From Granulicella aggregans (GTDB lineage: Bacteria > Acidobacteriota > Terriglobia > Terriglobales > Acidobacteriaceae): a DNA stretch of 64,000 bases. A program made the position numbers and the translations under genes. The notes below the pieces were generated by a model. It saw nothing but the letters and a program-made list of their open reading frames with translations, had not been told where the DNA came from and did no database searches. The DNA is taken from positions 124,001 through 188,000 of the forward strand of contig NZ_JACHIP010000007.1 of assembly GCF_014203275.1 (NCBI RefSeq), given 5' to 3'. Position 1 is the stretch's first letter. Each line of letters starts with the position of its first letter. Shown here piece by piece: positions 25,852-34,870 of this stretch.

Positions 25852-26910
25852 CTACGGAGGAGCATCCGCAGGGAGAGGTGCCGATCTGCCCTGCTGCACC
25901 TTCGCCAGATCGACCGCCGCCTTCAGTTCCCTCTCCGATCCCTCTTTGTCATGCAGCCGTGCCAGGGTCAGCCCCAGGTAGTAATGCGCGGGCTGGTACT
26001 CCGGTGACGCAGTCGTGGCGCGCTTCAGCCAGTCGTCGGCTGCCACGTAATCCTTCGCCTGGTACGCGAGAATGCCCATGCCTGCGAGCGCGCCGCCGTG
26101 AGCCGGTGCACGGCTGAGAGTCCGCTCGAAGAGCGGCTTCGCCTCCGCCGCGCTCCCCTGGTCGAGAGCGATCCGGCCAAGCTGGTAGTAAGACTCCGTC
26201 TGATGCGGCTGCAACGCAATCGACCGCCGAAACTCGGCCTTCGCCTCATCGATCCTCTGCTGCATCTGCAACACGTGACCGAGCCCGTAGTGAGCTGTCG
26301 CATCGTCGGGACGTTGCTTCAGATAGGCGTTGAAGTGCTTCTCCGCAGGAGGAAACTGTTGCAACTCCGCCTCTACCCGCGCGAGCGAGTAGACGGTGGC
26401 GGCATCGTTCTGATCAAGATTCATCGCCTGTGTAAGCGTCTCCGCGGCCAGTCTGAGATAGTGCATGTCAAAGAGCTGAATGCCCAGGTCGCGCAATAGA
26501 ACGGGGTCGTCGGGCAAAGATTCCCGCGCATGTCGCAGGCAGGCGAGCGCCGCCTCCTGGTCCCCCGCGCGCTTGGCCTCCAGCGCTAGCGCTGTGGCTG
26601 CATTCAACTCGCCTTGCCGCCCCTGCGGGGAACGGCGATCGATTGCCAGCACAGTCTCGAAACGCTCCATGGCCTCGGGGTAGCGACGCTGCTGAACAAA
26701 GAGGTCTCCGAGCGTGAGATTCACCGGGGGCGAGTTCGGACTAATCGTCAGCGCCTTGCGCAGGAACTCGATAGCTCCGTTGGTGTCTCCCGCTACGATC
26801 AGCTGCCGGGCCTGTTCAACCAGGGGCTGAACTTCGCCTGCGGGATTCGCCTGTCCACGAGCGGTCAGGACGATTGCAACAAGACCCGTTATGAGGAGAC
26901 AACGTGGCAT
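25852..26910 (-). CDS. Secreted TPR-repeat protein (arabinan locus, 1)
   Basis: A protein of 352 residues with a signal sequence (LLITGLVAIVLTARGQA) and about seven TPRs, each with the A..Y..L..P spacing, for example AHYGLGHVLQMQQRIDEAKAE and SYYQLGRIALDQGSAAEAKP. It is secreted to the periplasm and sits 69 bases upstream of the GH51 start, between that gene and the TonB receptor on the same strand. SusD-like lipoproteins are absent here, so these TPR proteins are candidates for a binding or scaffold role beside the receptor (inference). Confidence 0.8.
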   Translation of the reverse strand: MPRCLLITGLVAIVLTARGQANPAGEVQPLVEQARQLIVAGDTNGAIEFLRKALTISPNSPPVNLTLGDLFVQQRRYPEAMERFETVLAIDRRSPQGRQGELNAATALALEAKRAGDQEAALACLRHARESLPDDPVLLRDLGIQLFDMHYLRLAAETLTQAMNLDQNDAATVYSLARVEAELQQFPPAEKHFNAYLKQRPDDATAHYGLGHVLQMQQRIDEAKAEFRRSIALQPHQTESYYQLGRIALDQGSAAEAKPLFERTLSRAPAHGGALAGMGILAYQAKDYVAADDWLKRATTASPEYQPAHYYLGLTLARLHDKEGSERELKAAVDLAKVQQGRSAPLPADAPP

Positions 26911-27003
26911 AGAAATAAAACTGGCGGCGGATTTATCCCGCCACCAGTATCACAGAGCATTGGTTGAAGTTTCAGGCGAGTCTCGGCCCACGATCGAAAC
27001 TGC

Positions 27004-30000
27004 CTAGAACTGAATACGAGCGGTCAACTGCATGAGTCGCGGGTTGTCGATCGTAAACGTGGGTACACCGAAGTACTGGTCGTATGGTTGAGCGTCCGGA
27101 TTGCCAAAGACATGGCGATTGAAGGCATTCAGCATCTCGATCTTGAAGATAAAGCTGACGCCCTCCTTGATCGGAGTTTCTTTGAGCAGTGCAAGGTCCT
27201 CATTGATGTAGAGATAGTTGCGAACCTCGCCTGTGACTCGCGCCACGTTGCCAAGTTCGAACGCTCCATTTTGCAGCGGTGACGTCGAGCGCAGCCGGCG
27301 GTTATCCGGAGCGTTCTCGCTGGTGAAGGCAGGCGCGCTCTGTAATGCAGCGTAACCCGCGTTGTCCTGATCGCCCAATGCGTTCTTCGGTTGAAGCAGG
27401 CCGTTGTATTCGCTGTCTACGCTTGGGTCCGGACCGGCAAGATTGTTACCGGCGCGGAGTTCGCGGAACGGATCGATATGTCCCTTGCGAGCCGCACTCT
27501 TAAAGCTCGATCCCGGAACACGGTCAAAGGAGATGCAGTTCTGGAAGCCGGGAATGCCATCAGCGCAGCCCCACGTCGTCGGCTGACCCGACTGATAACG
27601 GAGAACCCCACTAAGTTTGAACCCGCTTACCGCCGCATTGATAAACGGATTGCCCGTATTGAGGAAGTGCCGATTCTTGCCGAACGGGAAGGCGTAGGTG
27701 AAAGCGGTTGTAAAGGTGTGCGGAATATCTTGGTTCGAGATGAACTTCTGGCTCTTGGAGTCGGATGGGTCCTGCTCTTGAGCAACGCCATTGGTCACGT
27801 TGATGATGGAGTCCGCGTTCGTGATGGACTTGGCCCAGGTGTAGGAAGCCTGTAGCGAGAGTCCCTGTGTCAGCCGCCGCTCCAGTGACACGATCATTGC
27901 TTCATACGAAGAATGACCTACGTTCTGGAGACAGCAGTCCGTGGCGATGAAGTCATACTGAGGAAAAGGACGCAGCGCCTGGACATAGGCGGCCGCCGGA
28001 TTGAAGGTCGCGTATGGCAGTGCCTTGCCAGTTAGCGGGGCCACGTCGCTGAAGTGGTCTCCAAGTTGGTCGCCGAGACCGAAGTATTGCTTGGAAACAT
28101 TGTTGACGTTCTCTTCCTGCGACTTGAGGTGAGAGCCAGCCGAACCGATGTAACCGATCGTCAGGATGAGGTCTTTTGCAAGCTCCTGCTGGACCTGAAG
28201 GTTCCACTGATTGATCTGAGCCGGCCGTCCGTAGGAGGCTTTGATGTAGTTGCTAAAGGCCACCGGTGCAGCAGAGTTTCCGTTGTCGTAGTAGCCGGGA
28301 TCAAGGTTGGTTCCCACGGTGTAAGGTGCCAGGCCATTGTCGATGGAATAGGTGGCGTTGAATCCATCGCTGTTCTGGTTGATCGGATTGGTGTAGCCGG
28401 TGAGGGTCGCACCTCCAAAGTCGCTGTACTGCAGGGGGCCGTAAAGGGTTGAGAAACCTCCGCGCAACACCGTCTTGCCATTGGAGTTCGGCGGGGTATA
28501 TGCAAAGCCGATACGCGGCGCGATGTCCTTGTACCAGGTATCCGCCCAGCGCTTGTTGCAGCTTGTGCAGGTGGTTCCGAAGACCAGAGCGCCCGGCAGG
28601 CCGCTCTTAGGATCAATTGCCGACTCACTGAAGTTCGACGTGCTGTTCGTCGCCTCCTTGCGGGGCTGATCGACGTCGTAGCGGATTCCAAGGTTGAGGA
28701 CGAGGTTATTGTTGACCTTGAAGTCATCCTGGACGAAGACTGCCCAGTAGTTCGAGATCCAACGCGGCTGATGGAACGGGATTGTCGTTCCAGCCGAATC
28801 GAAGCTACCAAGCAGCAAGCTGGCAAAGCCCAGGCCTGTGCCACCTGCATAGGGTCCGGTTTGAGTAGCCTTTGTCTGGTTCCCGTTGAAGTTGAAATAG
28901 CCGTTGATCTGATCGTTGGCCAAGGCGGAGTACTGCTGATATCGGTAGTCGCCGCCGATCTTGAAGCTGTTCCGACCATGAGCGATGCTGACAGAGTCGT
29001 TGAACCGGAGACCGTTGTCGATATTGTCGCCGAGCTGGTTGCGGCTCAACGAATCGACCCCGGACACGTTGATGCGAGGGAACCCGGTCACGATATTGGC
29101 GATGCCAAGCTGCTGCGCATAATTGACTCCGGAAACCGCCTCAATGGAACCATTGATCGAATTGGAGCGGTTGATCCCGAAGTTGAAGTGATTCAGGATA
29201 TTTGGGGAAAACGTGTGATCCCATCCCGCGCGGCCGAAGTGGGTGATGAAGTCCTGGGTTTGCGTGTCCGGATCAACCGGGGCTGGAAGGGTAAGGTGAG
29301 TCGGACTGTTACGCGTGTTTTCGCGGCTGCTGTAAGAAGCCCAGATCTTGTCTTTGCTTCCGATCGTCTGGTCAATGCGAATGGTATAGGTCGTGTTGTT
29401 GATGGGCGATGAGGAACTTAGTGAATAGTTGTTATTCAACGCCGGGCTCGTGGGTGCCGGATAGTACGCAATCAACTTCTGTGCGACTGCGCTGAAACGG
29501 GCCGTTGGAATCGTATTGTTCGGGAAGGCAGTGCGGCAAGGAGTACCGTTCACGACACGAGTCGTGGCGGGATCGAAGATCTGGCCATTGAGAATGGTCG
29601 TGCCATCGCAGGGATTGATCTGTCCGTTGCTGCCGTTGATCAACTGGTCCTGGAAGTTTCCGCCGCGCTCTGCAGCGGTGGGTACCGTACTGGTCGTGAC
29701 ACCACCCAGATTCTGACGGAACTGCTCCCACGCGAAGAAGAAGAAGCTCTTGTCATGCCCGTTGTAGATATGCGGAATGTAAACCGGGCCGCCGAGAGAT
29801 CCGCCGTAGTCATTCTGCTTGTCGCTTCCGCGATTGTAGTTAGCCTCCGAAGGATTGCCCTGCGACTGGTAGAAGGCCTTGAAACCGTTGTTGAACCAAT
29901 TGTTCGCATCCAGCGCATCGTTGCGGAAGATATCAAACGCCGTTCCGTGATACTTGTTCGATCCCTGCTTGGTAACAAAGTTCTCAATACCCCCCGTGGT

Positions 30001-30723
30001 ACGTCCAAACTCAGCGGCCGGAGTGGAAGTGGTGACTTTGAACTCGGCGATAGCTTCAACTGAAGGCGCTTCTTCGTCGAAAGAGGAGCCATTTTCCGAA
30101 CGTGTCTGTGACGCGCCGTCGAGCAGGACTTCGTTTCCGAAGTTCTGGCCGCCGCCGATCTTCGAGATGAAGATTCCATTATTGTTATTCGCCGTGCCGG
30201 GACCCGCCGTGCCAGGGATCAGGAAGACAAACGCCTCTGGTGAGCGCATCGCGCCGACGCCACCCAGGGCGAGGGGAAGGTCGATGATCTGCTGCGCATT
30301 GACTGTGCCGCCAACGTCCGAGGACTGAGTTTCAATCTGCGGTGCGTCCGAAGCTACGGTGATGGTGTCGCTGGCTCCGCCAATGGCTACGGTGATATCG
30401 AGCGATGTCACCGATCCGACTCGGACCTCGACTCCAGTCCTGACGTCGGTCTTGAAACCCGCTGCGGTCGAAGACACTGAGTAGCGGCCCAGTTCGATGG
30501 AGGGGAAACGATAGCTGCCGGCGCTGGTGGAACGGGTCGTATAGACCGATCCGGTTTCAGCGTTAGTGGCCGTAATAACAACACCCGGGACAGCCGCTCC
30601 GGTGGAGTCGAGCACGTTTCCGGCGATCACACCCTGGTTTGTCTGGCCCGAGAGGGCGGTGCTCATGCCCAACAGAAGGCAGAGACTGGTAGCCAAGAGA
30701 AGTATACCTTTACCAATTTTCAT
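27004..30723 (-). CDS. Oar-type TonB-dependent receptor with carboxypeptidase-like regulatory domain
   Basis: A protein of 1239 residues, very long for a TonB-dependent transporter. A signal peptide (LLLATSLCLLLGMSTALSGQ) is followed by a carboxypeptidase-regulatory Ig-like domain (about 27-110, GNVLDSTGAAVPGVVITATN). Then come a plug domain (SSDVGGTVNAQQIIDLPL) and a beta-barrel ending in the canonical aromatic LTARIQF. Such Oar-like receptors are hugely expanded in Acidobacteriota and are linked to polymer uptake. GGAGG lies upstream of ATG 30723. It is the central gene of the arabinan locus, divergent from the TPR gene at 31062. Likely cargo is arabino-oligosaccharide (inference). Confidence 0.9.
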   Translation of the reverse strand: MKIGKGILLLATSLCLLLGMSTALSGQTNQGVIAGNVLDSTGAAVPGVVITATNAETGSVYTTRSTSAGSYRFPSIELGRYSVSSTAAGFKTDVRTGVEVRVGSVTSLDITVAIGGASDTITVASDAPQIETQSSDVGGTVNAQQIIDLPLALGGVGAMRSPEAFVFLIPGTAGPGTANNNNGIFISKIGGGQNFGNEVLLDGASQTRSENGSSFDEEAPSVEAIAEFKVTTSTPAAEFGRTTGGIENFVTKQGSNKYHGTAFDIFRNDALDANNWFNNGFKAFYQSQGNPSEANYNRGSDKQNDYGGSLGGPVYIPHIYNGHDKSFFFFAWEQFRQNLGGVTTSTVPTAAERGGNFQDQLINGSNGQINPCDGTTILNGQIFDPATTRVVNGTPCRTAFPNNTIPTARFSAVAQKLIAYYPAPTSPALNNNYSLSSSSPINNTTYTIRIDQTIGSKDKIWASYSSRENTRNSPTHLTLPAPVDPDTQTQDFITHFGRAGWDHTFSPNILNHFNFGINRSNSINGSIEAVSGVNYAQQLGIANIVTGFPRINVSGVDSLSRNQLGDNIDNGLRFNDSVSIAHGRNSFKIGGDYRYQQYSALANDQINGYFNFNGNQTKATQTGPYAGGTGLGFASLLLGSFDSAGTTIPFHQPRWISNYWAVFVQDDFKVNNNLVLNLGIRYDVDQPRKEATNSTSNFSESAIDPKSGLPGALVFGTTCTSCNKRWADTWYKDIAPRIGFAYTPPNSNGKTVLRGGFSTLYGPLQYSDFGGATLTGYTNPINQNSDGFNATYSIDNGLAPYTVGTNLDPGYYDNGNSAAPVAFSNYIKASYGRPAQINQWNLQVQQELAKDLILTIGYIGSAGSHLKSQEENVNNVSKQYFGLGDQLGDHFSDVAPLTGKALPYATFNPAAAYVQALRPFPQYDFIATDCCLQNVGHSSYEAMIVSLERRLTQGLSLQASYTWAKSITNADSIINVTNGVAQEQDPSDSKSQKFISNQDIPHTFTTAFTYAFPFGKNRHFLNTGNPFINAAVSGFKLSGVLRYQSGQPTTWGCADGIPGFQNCISFDRVPGSSFKSAARKGHIDPFRELRAGNNLAGPDPSVDSEYNGLLQPKNALGDQDNAGYAALQSAPAFTSENAPDNRRLRSTSPLQNGAFELGNVARVTGEVRNYLYINEDLALLKETPIKEGVSFIFKIEMLNAFNRHVFGNPDAQPYDQYFGVPTFTIDNPRLMQLTARIQF

Positions 30724-30832
30724 ATATAAAAATTCCTCCCAAAATGATGCTGATGCCTCGATCTTTAGTAGAGATGTTCCCCGCAAGTGGTCCGACCGCC
30801 TTATGTCTTGAGCCTGATGTATCCGCTTGCAA

Positions 30833-30855
30833 GAAAACGTTCTCTGGACGTTTTC
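30833..30855. promoter_or_regulatory. Inverted repeat in divergent promoter region, candidate operator
   Basis: GAAAACGT (30833-30840), 7-base spacer, ACGTTTTC (30848-30855); a perfect 8-bp inverted repeat. It lies 110-132 bases upstream of the TonB receptor start in the 338-base divergent gap (30724-31061). Confidence 0.35.
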
Positions 30856-31004
30856 CGGTTATCATCTCGAACGAGGGCTGATAGTACTCAACCAAAAGGT
30901 GGAGTGTCAATCGCTAAAGCAGCAGCGCTTTAAAATTCGGGGGATTTTGCTCCCCAATTCGCTTCCCGACCGGTCTAAGCGCGTCACGCACGATCGAGCA
31001 ACCT

Positions 31005-31016
31005 AAACCGGTTTAC
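31005..31016. promoter_or_regulatory. Perfect 12-bp palindrome, LacI-family-like operator
   Basis: TAAACCGGTTTA, centred on CCGG with flanking AA/TT half-sites as is typical for LacI/GalR-type regulators. It lies 46-57 bases upstream of the TPR gene at 31062 and 282 bases from the TonB receptor start. No regulator gene is in the window. Confidence 0.4.
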
Positions 31017-31061
31017 ATGGGCGCATTCGGCCTTTAGATTTGGAAAACAGAACCCGCCTCC

Positions 31062-32285
31062 ATGCAAATACTTACGAGTTTTATGCCCTCCATATCGATG
31101 ATGAAATTTTTCCGGATCGCGACCGCGCTGAGCATAGTTTCTGTGGCTGGCCTCGGATCAGCTCCTCTGCTTCAGGGCCAGTCTCCCGATATCGAGAACG
31201 CGTTCCGGCAGGGCGCAGAAGCCTTGAAACAGGGCCGTCCCGCCGACGCGGAGTCGGCCTTTCGCACCGCCATCCGGCTCGACCCCAGTCTTGCGGAGGC
31301 GCATCTTGACCTCGGCCTGGTGTACGGCCGCGAAGGCAAGTTGCAGGATGCAATCGACAGCTTGCATCGGGCGCTGCGCCTGAATCCCAAGCTTCACTCC
31401 GCGAGTATGTTCGCAGGCATCTTCGAGTATCAATCTGGCCAGATTGACGCGTCGGTCGACTCGCTGAAGAAAGAGCTGGCCGGCGATCCGAGAAATGGCG
31501 AGTGCCTATCGTGGCTGGGAATTGTGGAACTGGCCGCCGGCCATCCGGAGCTTGCAACTGGACCTCTCGACGCTGCGGCGGAGATCAGCCCCTCCGACCT
31601 GAGCATTCTTGAGTATCGGGGCCGGGCCCACAGCCAGGTCGCCCAGGCAAGCTACGCCAGGATGGCGCAGCTGAATCCCGACGCGTGGCAAGTGCACAAG
31701 GTCAGGGCCGAACTGTTTCTTTCAGAGAACCGCGACCGCGACGCCATCGCAGAATATGAAGCAGCCCTGGAGAATCAGCAGCGAAATCCTGACATTTATG
31801 AGGGGCTTGGCGACGCCTATCGCCACTTGAACGAGCTCGAATCAGCGCGCAAGGCCTATGCGAAGGAACTCGAGATCGCGCCATCGAACCCCATCGCAAT
31901 GTACAACCTTGGAAGCACGGACATTGACCTGGGCGATTCGGCCGCAGGCATTCCGCTCCTGCTGGAAATGCTGAAGGTCTACCACGACGTACCGGTCGCG
32001 GAGTTCTATCTTGGCCGTGGATTGGCCGAAAGTGGAAAGTACGCCGAGGCTGCGGAGCATCTGAAAAAGAGCGCCGCAGGCGACTCGAAAGGCGAAGTCG
32101 GACGCAGGTCTTATTACGAGCTCGTGCGCGTCTACCGCAAGCTGCATAAGCCGGAGGATGCCGATAAGGCTTTGGCCGCCTATAACAGCCTGCGTGCGGC
32201 GGACGACAAGAAGAATGCGGACAAGCTCGCCGACTGGCGAAAGCTCAACGGAACCGTCCCAGCTTCTTCTTCAGCCAATCCGTAG
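31062..32285 (+). CDS. Secreted TPR-repeat protein (arabinan locus, 2)
   Basis: A protein of 407 residues with a signal peptide and nine or so TPRs (for example PADAESAFRTAIRLDP, LQDAIDSLHRALRLNP, RDAIAEYEAALENQQRNP). It is divergent from the TonB receptor. ATGs at 31062, 31083, 31098 and 31101 are all in frame; the last two put the signal peptide closest to the start (KFFRIATALSIVSVAGLG), so residue numbering is uncertain. Probably periplasmic. Confidence 0.8.
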   Translation: MQILTSFMPSISMMKFFRIATALSIVSVAGLGSAPLLQGQSPDIENAFRQGAEALKQGRPADAESAFRTAIRLDPSLAEAHLDLGLVYGREGKLQDAIDSLHRALRLNPKLHSASMFAGIFEYQSGQIDASVDSLKKELAGDPRNGECLSWLGIVELAAGHPELATGPLDAAAEISPSDLSILEYRGRAHSQVAQASYARMAQLNPDAWQVHKVRAELFLSENRDRDAIAEYEAALENQQRNPDIYEGLGDAYRHLNELESARKAYAKELEIAPSNPIAMYNLGSTDIDLGDSAAGIPLLLEMLKVYHDVPVAEFYLGRGLAESGKYAEAAEHLKKSAAGDSKGEVGRRSYYELVRVYRKLHKPEDADKALAAYNSLRAADDKKNADKLADWRKLNGTVPASSSANP

Positions 32286-32302
32286 CGGATTACTGCCCGA
32301 GA

Positions 32303-33451
32303 CTACTTCTCACCTTCAAGAGCAGCTTCAGGCCAATCGTCTTTCCACCCAAGCGTGGAGATGTGAAGGCTCGGTTTCCCGTCCGTCGCGTTGTACGCGT
32401 GGAAGACGATAAGGTCCTGCTTCGGGAGGTGGATCAGAGACTCGCCGCCCGGCCCTAGCCACTTGGAATTGGCCGTGAGAAACGCAGATCCGCCGCCCGT
32501 CGCCATAGGGTGACCCTCGCGGTCGAGGTAGGGGCCGGTGACATTGCGAGAGCGACCCACCATCGTCCGATAGGTGCTCTTCGTGCCGCGGCAACAGAGG
32601 TCCCAGCTTACGAAGAGATAGTAAATATCGCCATGGTGGAAGATAAACGGGGCTTCCACGGCCTCAGTGTCGGGTGGAAGATCTCCTCTACCGGAGCGGT
32701 TCTGGTCGACGCCTGCGCGGGACGCAAGCGAGTAGACGCTCGCGTCTGTCGATGACAGGAGCCCCGTCTTACGATCCAGCTTGCGCATCTTGATGCCCGA
32801 CCAGAAGCTCCCAAAGGATAGCCAGGCGTCACCTTTGGCATCGAGAATCAGGTTCGGATCGATAGCGTTGAAATTGTCGGTTTCGAGAGAGCGCAACACC
32901 AGCCCCCGATCAACCCACTTGTACTTTGGGCTAGCGCTATCGAGGGTCTCGTTCGTGGCCAACGCAATTCCGGAGGTGTTCTTCCCGAAGACAGAGAACG
33001 CGTAGTACAGGTGGTAGAGCCCATCGAAATACGAGATGTCCGGTGCCCATAACTCGGAGGTCTTCGGGCTCATCTCCTGAATCCACTTCGGGATGGAAGG
33101 AAAGATCTCTCCGCAACGAGTCCACGCATGTCGGTCGGTCGAGCATCGAATGGGAAACTGCGGCAGATCCTGAGTGCGCCTCTTCTTCGCGAGCTCTCCG
33201 CCAGGCGCGGGCGGCGGCGGGACACCTGACCCTGTATCGGCTTGCGGAAACGCAGCCCCCGTAGCAAACACGTAATACTTTCCGTGGTCTTCCCCGATCG
33301 ACGGATCGTGGGTTCCCTTGAAGGCTCCCGTAAGCTCCAGTGCCTGAGGAGCCGTCTGCGCGTTGCAAATCGCTGGCGCAAAGAACGTTATTGGAGCCAG
33401 AATCAGCGCGAACCATCGCCGATCTACCGCAACTATCGCTGAAGAATTCAT
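32303..33451 (-). CDS. Secreted arabinan endo-1,5-alpha-L-arabinanase-like, GH43
   Basis: A protein of 382 residues with a signal peptide (LILAPITFFAPAICNA). The five-bladed GH43 propeller has the catalytic-base Asp in THDPS, the pKa-modulator Asp in NAIDPN and the acid Glu in EAVEAPF. Substrate-binding strands LYHLYYAFSVFGKNTSG and AWLSFGSFWSGIKM match the endo-arabinanase subgroup. A Pro-rich linker (GVPPPPAPGG) precedes the first blades. It cuts the alpha-1,5 arabinan backbone and would feed GH51. It converges with the TPR gene at 31062. Confidence 0.88.
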   Translation of the reverse strand: MNSSAIVAVDRRWFALILAPITFFAPAICNAQTAPQALELTGAFKGTHDPSIGEDHGKYYVFATGAAFPQADTGSGVPPPPAPGGELAKKRRTQDLPQFPIRCSTDRHAWTRCGEIFPSIPKWIQEMSPKTSELWAPDISYFDGLYHLYYAFSVFGKNTSGIALATNETLDSASPKYKWVDRGLVLRSLETDNFNAIDPNLILDAKGDAWLSFGSFWSGIKMRKLDRKTGLLSSTDASVYSLASRAGVDQNRSGRGDLPPDTEAVEAPFIFHHGDIYYLFVSWDLCCRGTKSTYRTMVGRSRNVTGPYLDREGHPMATGGGSAFLTANSKWLGPGGESLIHLPKQDLIVFHAYNATDGKPSLHISTLGWKDDWPEAALEGEK

Positions 33452-33538
33452 CTACGCTCCAAAGGCCTGCTTCAGTGAAATTCTCGCATGGAAGAAATTT
33501 CGAGGCCGGATTAATGGAATTCAACCCCTATCGGAACC

Positions 33539-34522
33539 TCACCTTTGCGTCTCTGAGGAATGCTCGCCATAGAGTCGGCCACTCAGCTCCATCTCTTCCC
33601 TACCCTTTTCCGCTTGCCCGGCGCGGCGATAGATCATACCAAGCTGATAGTGGAGCCGCGGCTCCTTCGGGGCAAGCCTTACCGCGTTCTCCATTCGCGT
33701 GATCGCGCCCGGCAGATCACCTTGCAGGTCGAGCGCCCGCGCAAGCTGTTCATTGCATCGGACGTCATCCGGGCTGATCTCAACCGCTCTCTTCAGTAGA
33801 GGCAGCGCCTCCCCGCCGCGTTGCAGCGATAGCAAAAGCCTTCCGTAGTTCAGAAAGGGCTGTTCGCTTGGATGCGGAAAACCCACCTGCCAGGCAAGCG
33901 CCTGGCGATACGCCGCAGCCGCATCCACTGGACGGTTTTCGGACTCGTAAATCACCCCAAGATTGTCCTCCGCCTTGACGAGCCTGGGGTTGAGGGCGAG
34001 CGAGCGCTTCATCAGAGCTTCAGCGCTCTGGAACTCCTGCTGCGTCATCCGAACCCGCGCCAGGTCGTACCAGGCTTCGGCATCGTTTGGGGACAACTCA
34101 ACCGCTCTCGTTAGCCAGTGCGCTGCGGATGGGTAGTCATTCAACAACACATAGTCTCTGCCCACAACCCGCAGATCGTCCCCGCTCGGCGGCGATATCG
34201 CAGCCGCCTTTGTAAACCATTTCAGCGACTCCGCCGCCTTGTGCTCGCCCTCAAGCACGCGGCCTAGCAAATAGAGGGCCTCGCTGGCCGGGTGGGGCTC
34301 ATCGGCGATGTAGCTGCGAAGCGCGCTCTCCGCTTGAAGTAGCTGCCCTGAGCCAAACGCCGATCGGGCCTGATCGAGCAGACCTGCACTCCCGCCTCCT
34401 GAGACCACTTGGGCCGCAGTTCCAGCCGTCCCAAGGGCCCACAGAAGCAGAAGAAGACATGTCCTCTCCGCTCCACGTCGGCTGCGCTGGAGACAACGAC
34501 GAATTCGATAGCCTTTGGACAT
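33539..34522 (-). CDS. Secreted TPR-repeat protein (arabinan locus, 3)
   Basis: A protein of 327 residues with a basic start, a hydrophobic signal (CLLLLLWALGTAGTAA) and about seven TPRs (AWYDLARVRMTQQEFQSAEALM, LHYQLGMIYRRAGQAEKGRE). It is on the same strand as the GH43 gene, 87 bases upstream of it, and may be transcribed with it. Three TPR proteins in one locus of two arabinanases and one receptor is the notable pattern. Confidence 0.78.
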   Translation of the reverse strand: MSKGYRIRRCLQRSRRGAERTCLLLLLWALGTAGTAAQVVSGGGSAGLLDQARSAFGSGQLLQAESALRSYIADEPHPASEALYLLGRVLEGEHKAAESLKWFTKAAAISPPSGDDLRVVGRDYVLLNDYPSAAHWLTRAVELSPNDAEAWYDLARVRMTQQEFQSAEALMKRSLALNPRLVKAEDNLGVIYESENRPVDAAAAYRQALAWQVGFPHPSEQPFLNYGRLLLSLQRGGEALPLLKRAVEISPDDVRCNEQLARALDLQGDLPGAITRMENAVRLAPKEPRLHYQLGMIYRRAGQAEKGREEMELSGRLYGEHSSETQR

Positions 34523-34640
34523 CAGCCCTAGCCTAGCAAAAGCAGAAAGGAGCTGGCCGGCTCAAGCAAGCGGTCCGGGAATGCGCTCTCGGGCGCAGCA
34601 TGCCAGACGCGCGCTGCTCATGCTTGATTGCTGAAATGAG

Positions 34641-34716
34641 TGGTGGACGCGGTAGGGATCGAACCTACGACCAGTCGATTAAGAGTCGAATGCTCTACCA
34701 ACTGAGCTACGCGTCC
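34641..34716 (-). tRNA. tRNA-Lys (anticodon CUU)
   Basis: A 76-base tRNA on the minus strand: acceptor GGACGCG/CGCGTCC, D arm AGCTCAGTTGGTAGAGC, anticodon loop CTCTTAA (CTT), T arm GTAGGTTCGATCCCTAC, and an encoded CCA. No other tRNA is adjacent. Confidence 0.94.
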
Positions 34717-34870
34717 ACTATTGAGGGAGCCTGTCGCTTGGAAAGGCTGTCTTTGAGGAAGGCCAGCTCATGAAGCGATTCATAAGGGCACGTTCAACTC
34801 AGCAACTAGGAAAGAATATCACAGAAGTGGCGCAGAACCTAGGCCTCCTCCACTCCTGTGCCGTGCCTTA

